From Ignavibacteriota bacterium (GTDB taxonomy: Bacteria > Bacteroidota > Ignavibacteria > Palsa-1295), in assembly GCA_003151825.1 (NCBI GenBank), contig PLYO01000048.1:1-48295 (forward strand): DNA of 48,295 nt, given 5' to 3'. The translations under genes were made by a program, and so were the position numbers. Below are positions 1-7,753 of the stretch, piece by piece. Every line of letters begins with the position of its first letter. The stretch's first letter is position 1. The notes under the pieces were generated by a model. It had not been told where the DNA came from, ran no database searches, and saw only the letters and a program-made list of their open reading frames with translations.

Positions 1-138
1 ATCGAGGCGGGACTTCGGAATATGCGGAACATAAAATTATTTCTGGACGACGAGGACGACGGCATCGGCACGCTCAAAGGCACGCCGGAGTGGGAGGCGG
101 TAAGGGAGATGGTGGAGGGTTTGTCTGAACCGGGATGA
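1..138 (+). CDS. 3' end of an unidentified gene (partial)
   Basis: Frame 1 is open from the first base to a TGA at 136-138, giving 45 residues that are acidic in the middle (LFLDDEDDG) and end in GLSEPG. The upstream part lies outside the window. I do not recognise the family. The open frame from the edge and the composition support a real C-terminus, but it is short. Confidence 0.45.
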   Translation: MEAGLRNMRNIKLFLDDEDDGIGTLKGTPEWEAVREMVEGLSEPG

Positions 139-170
139 CGCGGATTGGGCCGGATTACGCGGATGGATTT

Positions 171-256
171 CGTAGGGACGTGCTGCGCACGTCCTTCTTG
201 CTGATAACGAAAACGTTCGTTGCATGACAACAGGACGTGCGCAGCACGTCCCTGCG
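171..256. repeat. Palindromic repeat pair (25-bp inverted arms)
   Basis: Arms 171-195 and 232-256 are reverse complements at 24 of 25 positions, separated by 36 bp. The core GGACGTGC...GCACGTCC makes each arm nearly self-palindromic as well, so each can fold alone or the two can pair with each other. It sits between the end of the upstream gene and the GH30 gene. It looks like a REP/MITE-type dispersed element; it could also act as a transcript-end structure, but no T-run follows. Confidence 0.7.
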
Positions 257-347
257 ATATTCCTATCTTGCTCATCTCTAAAATCTCTTAAAATCTTGGT
301 TTAGACAATTTCGAATGATTTTTCTCGCTCGACCGTGTTATGACATT

Positions 348-3176
348 ATGATAAAATCTATCGTTTTTTGCCTCGCGCTTTTCTTCGTCGTTAATGAGTC
401 GGTTCATGCGCAGGTCAGCATCACGCTCGACAGCACCACGAAATTTCAGACCATTGAGGGCTGGGGATGCGGCGGCGATCTTTTCAGCATGATGAATTAT
501 GGCCTCGATCCCTCGATCCAGGACTCATTTAATTTCCAAACGCTGAATTATCTCATCGACGATCTCGGTCTTACCGGCTCGCGGATATGGGAAGTTGGGC
601 CGCGCATCGACGGAACACCCACCGACGATGGCAATTGCGATTCCGTAGATTGGTCAAAATTTCAGGTTGGCGTGGAAGATCCGACAATTGCAAAATACAT
701 GGTCTATTTCAAAAACCGCGTGAATGCGGAGGGATACCAGACTAACTTCTATTCCAGTCCCGGCTACCCGACCCATGCCTCCGATGCAAAACCGTGGGTC
801 ATGTACGATCCCGGTGAACGCGCCGAGCAAATTTGGGCGAACTCGCTTTGGTGGAAAAAAAATTACGGCATCGACATTAATTACGATGTGATCTATAACG
901 AACCGTCGGGCTCCGTAACTTCTTCTGTCCTCGCTGACGATATTAAGGCACTCGCGCCTCGGGCGCTGGCCCACGGCTTAGTGACGAAGACGCAATACGC
1001 CGAGGCCGTTGCGCCGGAAACCGATTGGGGATTTATTACACCGGAGCAAAGCGATGCCGCGCTATGGCCGCTTGTTGGTCGCATTTCGTACCACACTTAT
1101 GGCACTGCCGACCCATACCGTTCTTACCTCCACTATTTTGCGGATTCGCTTGGCATTACAACCGCTCAAACGGAAATGTATAATCCTACCATCGACGATA
1201 TTTTTAATGATCTTCTTTTAGGCGGTACATCCTATTGGGAGGTTGCGTATAGCGGTTCCTTGACGCTGACGAACACGGCTGGCAACACGGGGTTTACACC
1301 CTCCGGTACGTATTTCCGCATGAGGCAAGTGATTCATTATGTCAGGCCGGGAATGGTGCGTATCGCTGCTACATCAAGTGATTCCAACATGCACGTTATG
1401 TCCTTCGTGAAAAATGGAAAAGTAACCACTGTATTCGAAAACCTGGGCGCGGATACCACGCTTACATTGACAGGATTGCCGCCGGGCCAGTATGGTATAT
1501 CTCAATGTCCATCAGGTGCAAGTGCATACGCAGAGCTTGGAATTAAAACGGTTGGCGCGAATGGCACATTAAGTTTTAATTCCGGAGTTGCCGGATACGC
1601 TTCGTCCGTCTATCCATATTCCGGTCCGAATCATGCGCCCGATATTACGAGCTGGGTTGCAACGCCGGGATATGTCGTTGCCGATACAACTACGACCACG
1701 CTTTCCGTTGTTGCCAACGATGCAGAACTCGTCCCATTGACGTATAATTGGTCTATCGCCTCGCAGCCTGCTGGAGGAACTGCCGTCATTGTAAATCCAA
1801 CCAAAACCACGACACTCGTAACCGGACTTTCCGATGCTGGCACGTACATTTTTCAGATCAATGTATCCGATGGAATTAATGTTTCTTCAAAGAAAGTCTA
1901 TTTGATCGTGTATGCTTCTAATCCTCCGCCGGTGTTGTGGCAGGCCGGATTTCGAATTGCACAACCATATGGACTTGTGTTCACAAACTTCCCGGATACG
2001 ACGCATGCAAATATCGAGCTGCCAATTTCGTCGGTCACCACACAAGTCGGCATTGGCGATCTTGCCAACGATGCCTTTGACGGACGAGGGAAATGGACAA
2101 TTGTAAGTCAACCGCCCGGTGGTGTTGCGATCGTGGATACAACATACTATATCTATATCAGTATTCGTGGCACCGTGACTGGGATGACCGTTCCCGGCGA
2201 TTACGTTTTTCAGTGTAACGTAACCAATCCCGGCCATCCCGATCTTACATGTCGAGTGATCTGCACGGTGCATCCTGCAAGTTCGGGCCCGATTATCAAT
2301 TCTATTTCCGCAACGCCTCCAAGTCCTACGCTCCCGGCAGATTCGACGATGCTTTCAGCAAACACGACCGACACCAGCGGCCAGGAAATGCGCTATTGGT
2401 GGGAAGTAAAGTCTGTTCCGGCGGGCGCGAATCCTATCTTTGCTCATCAGGGACTTGCGGCATCGAACGTGAGTGGATTAACCGTTCCTGGAGTTTATAG
2501 TTTCACATTGCGTACATTTGATGACATTCACGAGACGACGAAAGATTTTTCTCTGCAAGTCAGTAAAGGTTCCGGCATTTCCGATACTATGCTGACCGTG
2601 ACTCCACCAACGTGGGATGCTGGTTTGCTAACCGCTGGACTTGCCGATACTGCTTTGTTCACCATTACAAACAAATCCTCGGCTGGAGTAACAATTTCAG
2701 GGAATGTAGGAAATCCTTCAGACACAGCTTTTTCTGTCATATCAGGATTGGGGCCGTACTCACTTGGCGAAGGTGGGACATCTCTATTCCGAATCCGCTA
2801 TATATCGGATGGCAAGTCGCACAAGTCGGAGCTGACCGTTACAGGCCCTCGCCCACAGGATAAGGTTGTATTTGCGTTATCGTCGGACTCTGCAAGCGGC
2901 AATGCAGGTGTTCCGAGCACAAATTATTCAGAAGATGTTTTGCTGTATCCGAATCCTGTTTCCGATGAAGTGAATGTTCAATGTCTGGGACAAGGGAGTA
3001 ATCTATTGCGTTTGAGTTTAGTAAACACTTTGGGCCAGGTAGTTCGAATGATGAATGCTCCAGAGGAAAATGCCGGTGAAATGACTCTTTCGCTTCAATC
3101 GTTACCTTCTGGAATTTATTTTCTGACGATACAAATCGACGATCAAATCATTACGAAAAAAATAGTTAAGCAATAG
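348..3176 (+). CDS. Secreted GH30-like glycoside hydrolase with Ig/PKD-like repeats and T9SS sorting domain
   Basis: Likely an exported endo-acting glycosidase. The start at 348 gives a clean signal peptide (MIKSIVFCLALFFVV...AQ); an in-frame ATG at 315 only adds 11 residues ahead of it. The catalytic (beta/alpha)8 region spans roughly residues 25-310, beginning with FQTIEGWGCGG, which resembles the opening strand of GH30. YNEPSG places the likely acid/base Glu at 185, and AQTEMYN places the likely nucleophile at Glu276, the clan GH-A arrangement. A beta-sandwich follows, then two or three Ig/PKD-like modules (about 430-780), a second beta region, and a C-terminal type-A sorting domain (YPNPVSDE...LPSGIYFL...KKIVKQ). 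It should be secreted through the Sec system and T9SS, and be surface-bound or released. Substrate cannot be told; GH30 versus a neighbouring clan-A family is not certain. Confidence 0.8.
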   Translation: MIKSIVFCLALFFVVNESVHAQVSITLDSTTKFQTIEGWGCGGDLFSMMNYGLDPSIQDSFNFQTLNYLIDDLGLTGSRIWEVGPRIDGTPTDDGNCDSVDWSKFQVGVEDPTIAKYMVYFKNRVNAEGYQTNFYSSPGYPTHASDAKPWVMYDPGERAEQIWANSLWWKKNYGIDINYDVIYNEPSGSVTSSVLADDIKALAPRALAHGLVTKTQYAEAVAPETDWGFITPEQSDAALWPLVGRISYHTYGTADPYRSYLHYFADSLGITTAQTEMYNPTIDDIFNDLLLGGTSYWEVAYSGSLTLTNTAGNTGFTPSGTYFRMRQVIHYVRPGMVRIAATSSDSNMHVMSFVKNGKVTTVFENLGADTTLTLTGLPPGQYGISQCPSGASAYAELGIKTVGANGTLSFNSGVAGYASSVYPYSGPNHAPDITSWVATPGYVVADTTTTTLSVVANDAELVPLTYNWSIASQPAGGTAVIVNPTKTTTLVTGLSDAGTYIFQINVSDGINVSSKKVYLIVYASNPPPVLWQAGFRIAQPYGLVFTNFPDTTHANIELPISSVTTQVGIGDLANDAFDGRGKWTIVSQPPGGVAIVDTTYYIYISIRGTVTGMTVPGDYVFQCNVTNPGHPDLTCRVICTVHPASSGPIINSISATPPSPTLPADSTMLSANTTDTSGQEMRYWWEVKSVPAGANPIFAHQGLAASNVSGLTVPGVYSFTLRTFDDIHETTKDFSLQVSKGSGISDTMLTVTPPTWDAGLLTAGLADTALFTITNKSSAGVTISGNVGNPSDTAFSVISGLGPYSLGEGGTSLFRIRYISDGKSHKSELTVTGPRPQDKVVFALSSDSASGNAGVPSTNYSEDVLLYPNPVSDEVNVQCLGQGSNLLRLSLVNTLGQVVRMMNAPEENAGEMTLSLQSLPSGIYFLTIQIDDQIITKKIVKQ

Positions 3177-3192
3177 AATCAGATACCGGAGA

Positions 3193-6168
3193 ATGTCTAA
3201 AGCAAATCTTGCCACCTTACCCTCGTTAGACATCTCCGCGCTCGAATCCACGCTGAAACACCGCGTCTCGGGCGAAGTCCGTTTCGATGCGGGTTCGCGC
3301 GCGCTATATGCCACGGACGCATCGAATTACCGACAGGTACCGATTGGTGTTGTAATTCCACGCACGATTGACGATGTCGTTGCCACGGTAGCAACAGCGA
3401 CAGAGTTTGCCGCGCCCATTCTAAGTCGCGGAGCGGGAACGAGCATAGCTGGCCAGTGCTGTAACATCGCTATTGTGATGGATTTCTCGAAATATCTGAA
3501 TAAGATCATTGAGATCGATCCAGAAAAAAGAATTGCGCGTGTTCAGCCCGGTGCTGTGCTCGATGATCTTCGAAGTGCTGCGGAGAAACACGGCCTTACG
3601 TTCGGTCCCGATCCTGCCACACATAAATGGTGTACGATGGGCGGCATGATAGGGAATAATTCCTGCGGTATGCATTCCATTATGGCTGGGCGAACGGTGG
3701 ATAATCTTCACTCACTTGAGGTATTGCTTTATGATGGTACACGCATGAATGCTGGGCGTTCCAATCCGTCCGATGTGTCCCATGGGTCCAACCGCGAAAT
3801 GGAAATATATCGGCGTTTGCAAGAAATTTCTACTGTATATGCCGATGAGATTCGAAAGACGTTCCCCCAAATCCCCCGCCGCGTTTCGGGATATAGTATA
3901 GATCAACTTTTGCCGGAGAATGGATTTAACGTAGCGCGATCGCTCGTTGGCTCGGAGGGAACCCTCGTTACGATATTGGAAGCAACCGTCCAGCTTATTC
4001 CGTCACCGCAAGCGCGTGTTTTGCTCGTCGCGGGATTCGACGATCTTTTTATTGCCGGCGATAACGTTCCACTCGTTCTCGAATATAAGCCAATTGGGCT
4101 CGAAGGGTTTGATGAACGATTTCTTCTTGCGGTGAAAGCGAAAGGCATACAGTCCAGGAAATTTCCAGATTTCCCGAATGGCAAAGGGTGGCTCATTGCC
4201 GAGTTTGGTGCGAATACGAAAGAGGATGCTCGCAGTATTGCGGAGGAATGTTCACGTGCGTTGAAGGGCGCTGCGGTCGATTCACATATTTATGAAGGCA
4301 ACGATCAGCGAGCTATTTGGGCAGTGCGTGATTCGGCTTTGGGCGCGATTTCCCGCGTGCCGGGACAACCCGACAATTGGGAGGGATGGGAGGATTCTGC
4401 TGTGCCGCCGAATAAGATCGGCGCGTATCTGAGAGACTTTCAGAAGCTGCTTACCGCGCATGGATATAGCGCGGCCATGTATGGCCACATTGGCGATGGC
4501 TGTATGCACAACCGTATTAATTGGGATCCAAAAAGCAAAGAGGGGATTGCACAGTGGATGAAATTTGTCGATGATGCCGCCGATCTCGTTTTGACTTATG
4601 GCGGCTCGCTTTCCGGCGAGCATGGCGATGGTCAGGCGCGCGGCGAGCTGCTGCCAAAAATGTTCGGGCCGAAGATCATGCAGGCGTTTGAAGAATTTAA
4701 AACGATTTGGGACCCGGATTGGAAAATGAATCCCGGCAAGCTCATTCGGCCCTATCGCATCGATGAGAATTTGCGCTATGGGGCGGACTACACCACTCTC
4801 CTTACCAAGGAGAGGGGCAGGGGAGAGGTCACATTCAATACCTACTTTGCATTTCCAGATGATGAGGGAAGTTTTTCTCGTGCGACCGAACGCTGTGTTG
4901 GCGCGGGAGTTTGCCGAAAAGAGGATGGCATAATGTGCCCGAGTTACATCGCAACGCATGATGAGAAGGATGTCACTCGCGGCAGAGCTCACGCGCTGTT
5001 CGAGATGATGCGGGGAGATCATCTCAAGGGTGGTTGGAAGAGCGAGGAAGTCCGCGAATCGCTCGATTTATGTCTGGCATGTAAAGCGTGCAAAGCGGAG
5101 TGCCCCGTGCGCGTGGATATGGCAACGTACAAATCGGAATTTCTCGCGCATTATTACGAAGGCCGCCTGCGCCCGCGCGCGGCTTATACGATGGGAATGA
5201 TTTACCGTGTGGCACGGATGGCCTCGCTTGCGCCATCGCTTGTAAATTGGTTTACTCATTCATCAATTACGAGCGCAATCGCAAAAACAATTGCCGGCAT
5301 CCATCCCAAACGTGAGATTCCCAAATTTGCAAAGACAACATTTAAGAAATGGTTTTTCCGTCGCACTACGACACCACCCCCCAGCCCCCTCCTCTTGTCA
5401 GAGGAGGGGGAGTTTAAACAAGTTATACTCTGGGCTGATACATTCAACGATTATTTCCGGCCCGAAACAGCGAAAGCCGCCCTGCGCGTGCTTGAAGATG
5501 CCGGGTACTCTGTAAAAGTTTATAAGCAGCCGATGTGCTGCGGTCGCCCGCTCTACGATTGGGGGATGCTAAAACAAGCGCGGAAGCACTTGGAGGACAT
5601 ACTGAGCGTGGTCAGCGACGATGTTGCTGCCGGGATTCCTATTGTCGTGCTCGAACCAAGCTGCGCCTCCGTTTTCCGGGACGAACTGCGAAATCTCATG
5701 CCTGAGCGACAAGATGCGAAACGACTCACGGATAATACATACCTTCTATCGGAATTTCTTGAAAAGTTTGCAAACTCCCTCTCCTCTGATAAGAGGAGGG
5801 GGCAAGCATCGCCTACGATGCGCGGGGGTGGTGTCCCCGAGCGTAGCGCTCTCGTCCAATTCCATTGCCATCATAGCTCGATTCTGGGTAAAGATGCCGA
5901 AGAATCAATCCTGAAAAAGAATGGTGTTAATGCGGAGATTCTCGATGCCGGTTGCTGTGGCATGGCCGGAGCATTTGGCTTCGAAAAAGAACATTATGAT
6001 GTCTCCATGAAAATCGGAAAAAGGAAGCTTTTCCCAAAAATACGAGAGATGCCTAAAGATCGTCTCATCATCGCAGATGGCTTTAGCTGCCGCGAGCAAA
6101 TCGAGCAAACATTGGGGGTTAAGACCTTTCACCTTGCGGAAATTCTATCAAATTCCGAATGTTTATAA
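3193..6168 (+). CDS. FAD-binding and [4Fe-4S] oxidoreductase (YdiJ/GlcD-GlpC fusion type)
   Basis: A 991-residue flavin/iron-sulfur dehydrogenase for a 2-hydroxyacid. Order: FAD_binding_4 domain (ILSRGAGTSIAGQCCN, residues about 77-92), FAD-oxidase C-terminal domain (HIGDGCMHNRINW, LSGEHGDGQARGELL), a 4Fe-4S pair (CVGAGVCRKEDGIMCP and CLACKACKAECP), then two CCG domains (PMCCGRPLYDWG and DAGCCGMAGAFG). This matches the E. coli YdiJ class, which acts on D-2-hydroxyglutarate; D-lactate is an alternative. Start ATG 3193 follows GGAGA closely, 16 nt after the GH30 stop. Three stretches (about residues 534-546, 726-742 and 860-888) are low-complexity and are encoded by palindromic repeats inserted in frame, in linkers between conserved blocks. 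Because all metal and FAD motifs remain intact, the enzyme is probably functional. Confidence 0.88.
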   Translation: MSKANLATLPSLDISALESTLKHRVSGEVRFDAGSRALYATDASNYRQVPIGVVIPRTIDDVVATVATATEFAAPILSRGAGTSIAGQCCNIAIVMDFSKYLNKIIEIDPEKRIARVQPGAVLDDLRSAAEKHGLTFGPDPATHKWCTMGGMIGNNSCGMHSIMAGRTVDNLHSLEVLLYDGTRMNAGRSNPSDVSHGSNREMEIYRRLQEISTVYADEIRKTFPQIPRRVSGYSIDQLLPENGFNVARSLVGSEGTLVTILEATVQLIPSPQARVLLVAGFDDLFIAGDNVPLVLEYKPIGLEGFDERFLLAVKAKGIQSRKFPDFPNGKGWLIAEFGANTKEDARSIAEECSRALKGAAVDSHIYEGNDQRAIWAVRDSALGAISRVPGQPDNWEGWEDSAVPPNKIGAYLRDFQKLLTAHGYSAAMYGHIGDGCMHNRINWDPKSKEGIAQWMKFVDDAADLVLTYGGSLSGEHGDGQARGELLPKMFGPKIMQAFEEFKTIWDPDWKMNPGKLIRPYRIDENLRYGADYTTLLTKERGRGEVTFNTYFAFPDDEGSFSRATERCVGAGVCRKEDGIMCPSYIATHDEKDVTRGRAHALFEMMRGDHLKGGWKSEEVRESLDLCLACKACKAECPVRVDMATYKSEFLAHYYEGRLRPRAAYTMGMIYRVARMASLAPSLVNWFTHSSITSAIAKTIAGIHPKREIPKFAKTTFKKWFFRRTTTPPPSPLLLSEEGEFKQVILWADTFNDYFRPETAKAALRVLEDAGYSVKVYKQPMCCGRPLYDWGMLKQARKHLEDILSVVSDDVAAGIPIVVLEPSCASVFRDELRNLMPERQDAKRLTDNTYLLSEFLEKFANSLSSDKRRGQASPTMRGGGVPERSALVQFHCHHSSILGKDAEESILKKNGVNAEILDAGCCGMAGAFGFEKEHYDVSMKIGKRKLFPKIREMPKDRLIIADGFSCREQIEQTLGVKTFHLAEILSNSECL
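4791..4829. repeat. In-frame palindromic insert 1 in the oxidoreductase gene
   Basis: An 8-bp perfect stem (CTCTCCTT at 4796-4803 and AAGGAGAG at 4807-4814) with a 3-nt loop, followed by GGGCAGGGGAGAGG. It encodes TTLLTKERGRGEV between the FAD-oxidase domain and the first Fe-S motif. The purine/pyrimidine-strand asymmetry is typical of dispersed intergenic repeats, not of coding sequence. Confidence 0.6.
5368..5415. repeat. In-frame palindromic insert 2 in the oxidoreductase gene
   Basis: An 11-bp perfect stem (5385-5395 with 5400-5410) around a 4-nt loop, preceded by ACACCACCCCCCAG. It is translated as TTPPPSPLLLSEEGEF just before the first CCG domain. Its reverse complement matches insert 3 (5772-5834), so the two belong to one family in opposite orientations. 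Confidence 0.75.
5772..5855. repeat. In-frame palindromic insert 3, composite
   Basis: Same family as insert 2, opposite strand: an 11-bp stem with one G-T wobble (5777-5787 with 5792-5802). It is interrupted after the stem by a second small hairpin (GCATCG 5806-5811, CGATGC 5816-5821) and followed by a third (GAGCG 5839-5843, CGCTC 5847-5851). Encodes roughly ANSLSSDKRRGQASPTMR and GGGVPERSALV between the two CCG domains. Confidence 0.72.
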
Positions 6169-6200
6169 TAGTTTTTTTCAAAAAATCATAAATTTTTTTT

Positions 6201-6417
6201 GTAACCCGAGCGACCTTGTGCGTTCTTGTCTATGGACGAGGATTCGTCGATGGCTCGCGATCGAGGAATCGGCCAAAGTTGGTACTCCCATAAGAACGGC
6301 GCGGTTACTCTCGTTCAATACGGATGAGATCGCGCTGGCGGACGAGCATCGTTTGTGTAGATGAGCGAACATCCACGCGGAGCGAAGACTCTTCCGCTTT
6401 GAATGCAGGATAAGGGG
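6201..6417 (+). ncRNA. Candidate structured RNA in a gene-free stretch
   Basis: No credible reading frame lies between the oxidoreductase stop and the tRNA-Ala gene (about 350 nt). Nested complementary segments are present: GTAACC (6201-6206) with GGTTAC (6303-6308), inside it CGTTCTT (6221-6227) with AAGAACG (6292-6298) plus ATGG/CCAT (6232-6235, 6288-6291), and inside that GACGA/TCGTC (6235-6239, 6244-6248). A hairpin followed by five T residues ends the region. It lacks the hallmark sequences of RNase P RNA, SRP RNA and tmRNA. It could be a 6S-like or lineage-specific RNA, or a decayed gene. Strand is inferred from the terminator. Confidence 0.3.
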
Positions 6418-6457
6418 TTGCCCCGTTCGGTGTGATAGCCGGGCGGGGCAACTTTTT
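6418..6457 (+). terminator. Rho-independent terminator-like hairpin
   Basis: 8-bp perfect stem TTGCCCCG (6418-6425) / CGGGGCAA (6444-6451), 18-nt loop, then CTTTTT. It would end a plus-strand transcript coming from the oxidoreductase gene or from the candidate RNA at 6201-6417. Confidence 0.6.
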
Positions 6458-6460
6458 CAA

Positions 6461-6510
6461 TGACGAATGACAAATGGTAGAAAAATTTGTCATTCGTCAT
6501 TTGTCATTGA
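6461..6510. repeat. Inverted arrays of a 7-bp repeat
   Basis: TGACGAA TGACAAA (6461-6474) face ATTTGTC ATTCGTC ATTTGTC (6485-6505). The 15-bp segments 6461-6475 and 6485-6499 are perfect reverse complements with a 9-bp loop. The unit length of 7 recurs in the other arrays around the neighbouring tRNAs. Confidence 0.7.
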
Positions 6511-6517
6511 TAATTAG

Positions 6518-6590
6518 TGGACTCGAGGGGACTCGAACCCCTTACCTGTAGAATGCAAATCTACCGCTCTACCAGATGAGCTACGAGCCC
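6518..6590 (-). tRNA. tRNA-Ala (anticodon UGC)
   Basis: Read on the minus strand: acceptor GGGCTCG pairs with CGAGTCC, including the G3-U70 pair that marks alanine tRNA. The D arm carries AGCTC..GAGC, the anticodon stem-loop is GTAGA-TTTGCAT-TCTAC (anticodon TGC), and the T loop is TTCGAGT. 73 nt, no encoded CCA. It lies 3' of tRNA-Ile on the same strand, the same Ile-Ala order seen in many 16S-23S spacers, but no rRNA is in the window. Confidence 0.96.
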
Positions 6591-6598
6591 GATGTGAA

Positions 6599-7026
6599 TT
6601 TAGAATTAAGAATTGAGAATTAAGAATGGGGATCATTTTCACGAGTAGATTTTATGATAGAGCTTAGGATTTTACATAGCTCTTCACAATCCTTAAGGAA
6701 AGAGTTCGCAAGGCGCGTCTCAATTTTCTTCGATTCACGAAGAAGAGCGAGCCAGTAGAGCGTCTCACGAGCTTCTTTATAAGCAATTGCCATTTTTGCA
6801 ATGAACTCTTTTCGTGAAACGGCTGGATCGGCTTCGGCTACATTCGCTCCAATTCCGGTTCCAGAACGCAGAATTTGGTCTGAAAGAACAAAAGACCGTT
6901 TTTCATGAAGTTGATCCGCAAGCTTGATGATCCTAAGCCCGAAGGCAAAGCTTTTCTCGCGGATTACGCTATCCTTCATTGCAGCTATTTTCCTCGAATT
7001 CTTAATTCTCAATTCATCATTCTAAA
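6599..7026. mobile_element. Four-helix-bundle gene module bounded by 29-bp inverted repeats
   Basis: Segments 6599-6627 and 6998-7026 are reverse complements at 27 of 29 positions. Both are built from 7-bp units (AGAATTA, AGAATTG / ATTCTTA, ATTCTCA). They enclose the small gene 6620-6979 almost exactly, with its stop codon lying inside one arm. This looks like a small unit that inserted between tRNA-Ile and tRNA-Ala. No transposase is present. Confidence 0.5.
6620..6979 (-). CDS. Four-helix bundle protein (S23 / 23S rRNA intervening-sequence protein family)
   Basis: 119 residues, nearly all predicted helix, with the family core ILRSGTGIGANVAEA (about 35-49) and the KEARETLYWLALL helix (about 68-80). 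The family was first seen encoded inside 23S rRNA intervening sequences, and stand-alone copies are common; the molecular role is not settled. Start chosen at ATG 6979, preceded by GAGGAAA; a longer frame reaches a TTG at 7012 inside the inverted repeat and is less likely. It lies between tRNA-Ile and tRNA-Ala on the same strand, so it may be co-transcribed with them. Confidence 0.88.
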   Translation of the reverse strand: MKDSVIREKSFAFGLRIIKLADQLHEKRSFVLSDQILRSGTGIGANVAEADPAVSRKEFIAKMAIAYKEARETLYWLALLRESKKIETRLANSFLKDCEELCKILSSIIKSTRENDPHS

Positions 7027-7035
7027 TTGAGAAAG

Positions 7036-7109
7036 TGGGCCTAAGTGGAGTTGAACCACTGACCTCCCGCTTATCAGGCGGACGCTCTAACCAACTGAGC
7101 TATAGGCCC
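7036..7109 (-). tRNA. tRNA-Ile (anticodon GAU)
   Basis: Minus strand: acceptor GGGCCTA pairs with TAGGCCC, D arm AGCTCAGTTGGTTAGAGC, anticodon loop CTGATAA (anticodon GAT), T arm GTGGTTCAACTCCAC. 74 nt without CCA. Upstream partner of tRNA-Ala at 6518-6590. Confidence 0.96.
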
Positions 7110-7118
7110 GGTTGGGAA

Positions 7119-7197
7119 GGATGAACGATGAAGGATGAAGGATGAAAAAGGACGATTTAAGATTCCGATTTCATACTTCATACTTCATACTTCATAC
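7119..7197. repeat. Facing 7-bp tandem arrays: (GGATGAA)4 and (TTCATAC)4
   Basis: Four near-identical units GGATGAA occupy 7119-7146 (the second starts with C). Four exact TTCATAC units occupy 7170-7197, after a 23-bp spacer. The units are complementary at 6 of 7 positions, so the arrays could form a 28-bp imperfect stem. Located directly upstream of tRNA-Ile (minus strand) and of the ferredoxin leader. Confidence 0.75.
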
Positions 7198-7383
7198 TTT
7201 CCCATATAGGCGCGGTTTAACGGGATGGATAGTTTTCGCGTTCCCTGCTCATGTTGCCTATAAAACGCGCTTGTGTGCGTAAACTCTTATTTCAAGTACG
7301 CTGTTATTCGAACCGTGCGGAGACTAACGAGCGTTAGTTACATCGGATTTTTCTTGTCGATCTAACAAAGGAGATACACGTCA
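7198..7383 (+). promoter_or_regulatory. Leader of the ferredoxin gene with dyad and a motif shared with the infB leader
   Basis: Gene-free. CGCTTGTGTGCGTAAA at 7268-7283 recurs exactly at 21113-21128 just upstream of infB. A dyad CTAACG-AG-CGTTAG lies at 7324-7337. The ribosome-binding site AAAGGAGA (7367-7374) is ideally placed before the ATG at 7384. I cannot assign a promoter with confidence. Confidence 0.3.
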
Positions 7384-7728
7384 ATGGCCATCATGATTAC
7401 GACCGAATGCATCAACTGCGGTGCATGCGAGCCGGAATGCCCAAACAATGCAATCTACGAAGGCGGAGCGAACTGGACGCTCGGCGGACAAAATTTTGGA
7501 GCTACCGATCCCGCGCCAAGCGGCGGAGTCGGGTTTTTCTCGTCGGACTATTTTTATATCGTGCCCGATAAGTGCACCGAATGCGTGACGTTCCATGATG
7601 AGCCGCAGTGCGCCGCCGTATGCCCCGTCGATTGCTGCATTCCCGATCCGAATTGGGTCGAGCCACGCGAGCAGCTCGAAGCCAAGGTCAAATGGCTCGA
7701 TGAGGTCGATCCGGGGAGGAAAAGATAG
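7384..7728 (+). CDS. 2[4Fe-4S] ferredoxin, Chlorobium-like
   Basis: A 114-residue soluble electron carrier with two clusters. The first motif is C9-x2-C12-x2-C15-x3-C19-P. The second has the longer spacing C64-x2-C67-x8-C76-x3-C80-P, the arrangement of green sulfur bacterial and Allochromatium-type ferredoxins. Between them is an insertion of about 30 residues rich in Gly (residues 27-54), and a C-terminal helix follows (EPREQLEAKVKWLDEVD). Low-potential ferredoxins of this kind serve pyruvate/2-oxoglutarate:ferredoxin oxidoreductases, none of which is in the window. A strong Shine-Dalgarno and a long leader suggest high, monocistronic expression. Confidence 0.92.
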   Translation: MAIMITTECINCGACEPECPNNAIYEGGANWTLGGQNFGATDPAPSGGVGFFSSDYFYIVPDKCTECVTFHDEPQCAAVCPVDCCIPDPNWVEPREQLEAKVKWLDEVDPGRKR

Positions 7729-7753
7729 GAAGAGCGTTCGCCCTTTTATTATC

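Noticed and set aside
4282-5022. 246-codon open frame on the minus strand
   Set aside because: Antisense to the FAD/Fe-S oxidoreductase, whose motifs run through the same bases.
6518-7109. Part of an rRNA operon
   Set aside because: The tRNA pair suggests it, but no 16S or 23S sequence flanks it on either side.
7119-7197. Possible CRISPR array
   Set aside because: Units are 7 bp, contiguous and without spacers; no cas genes in the window.
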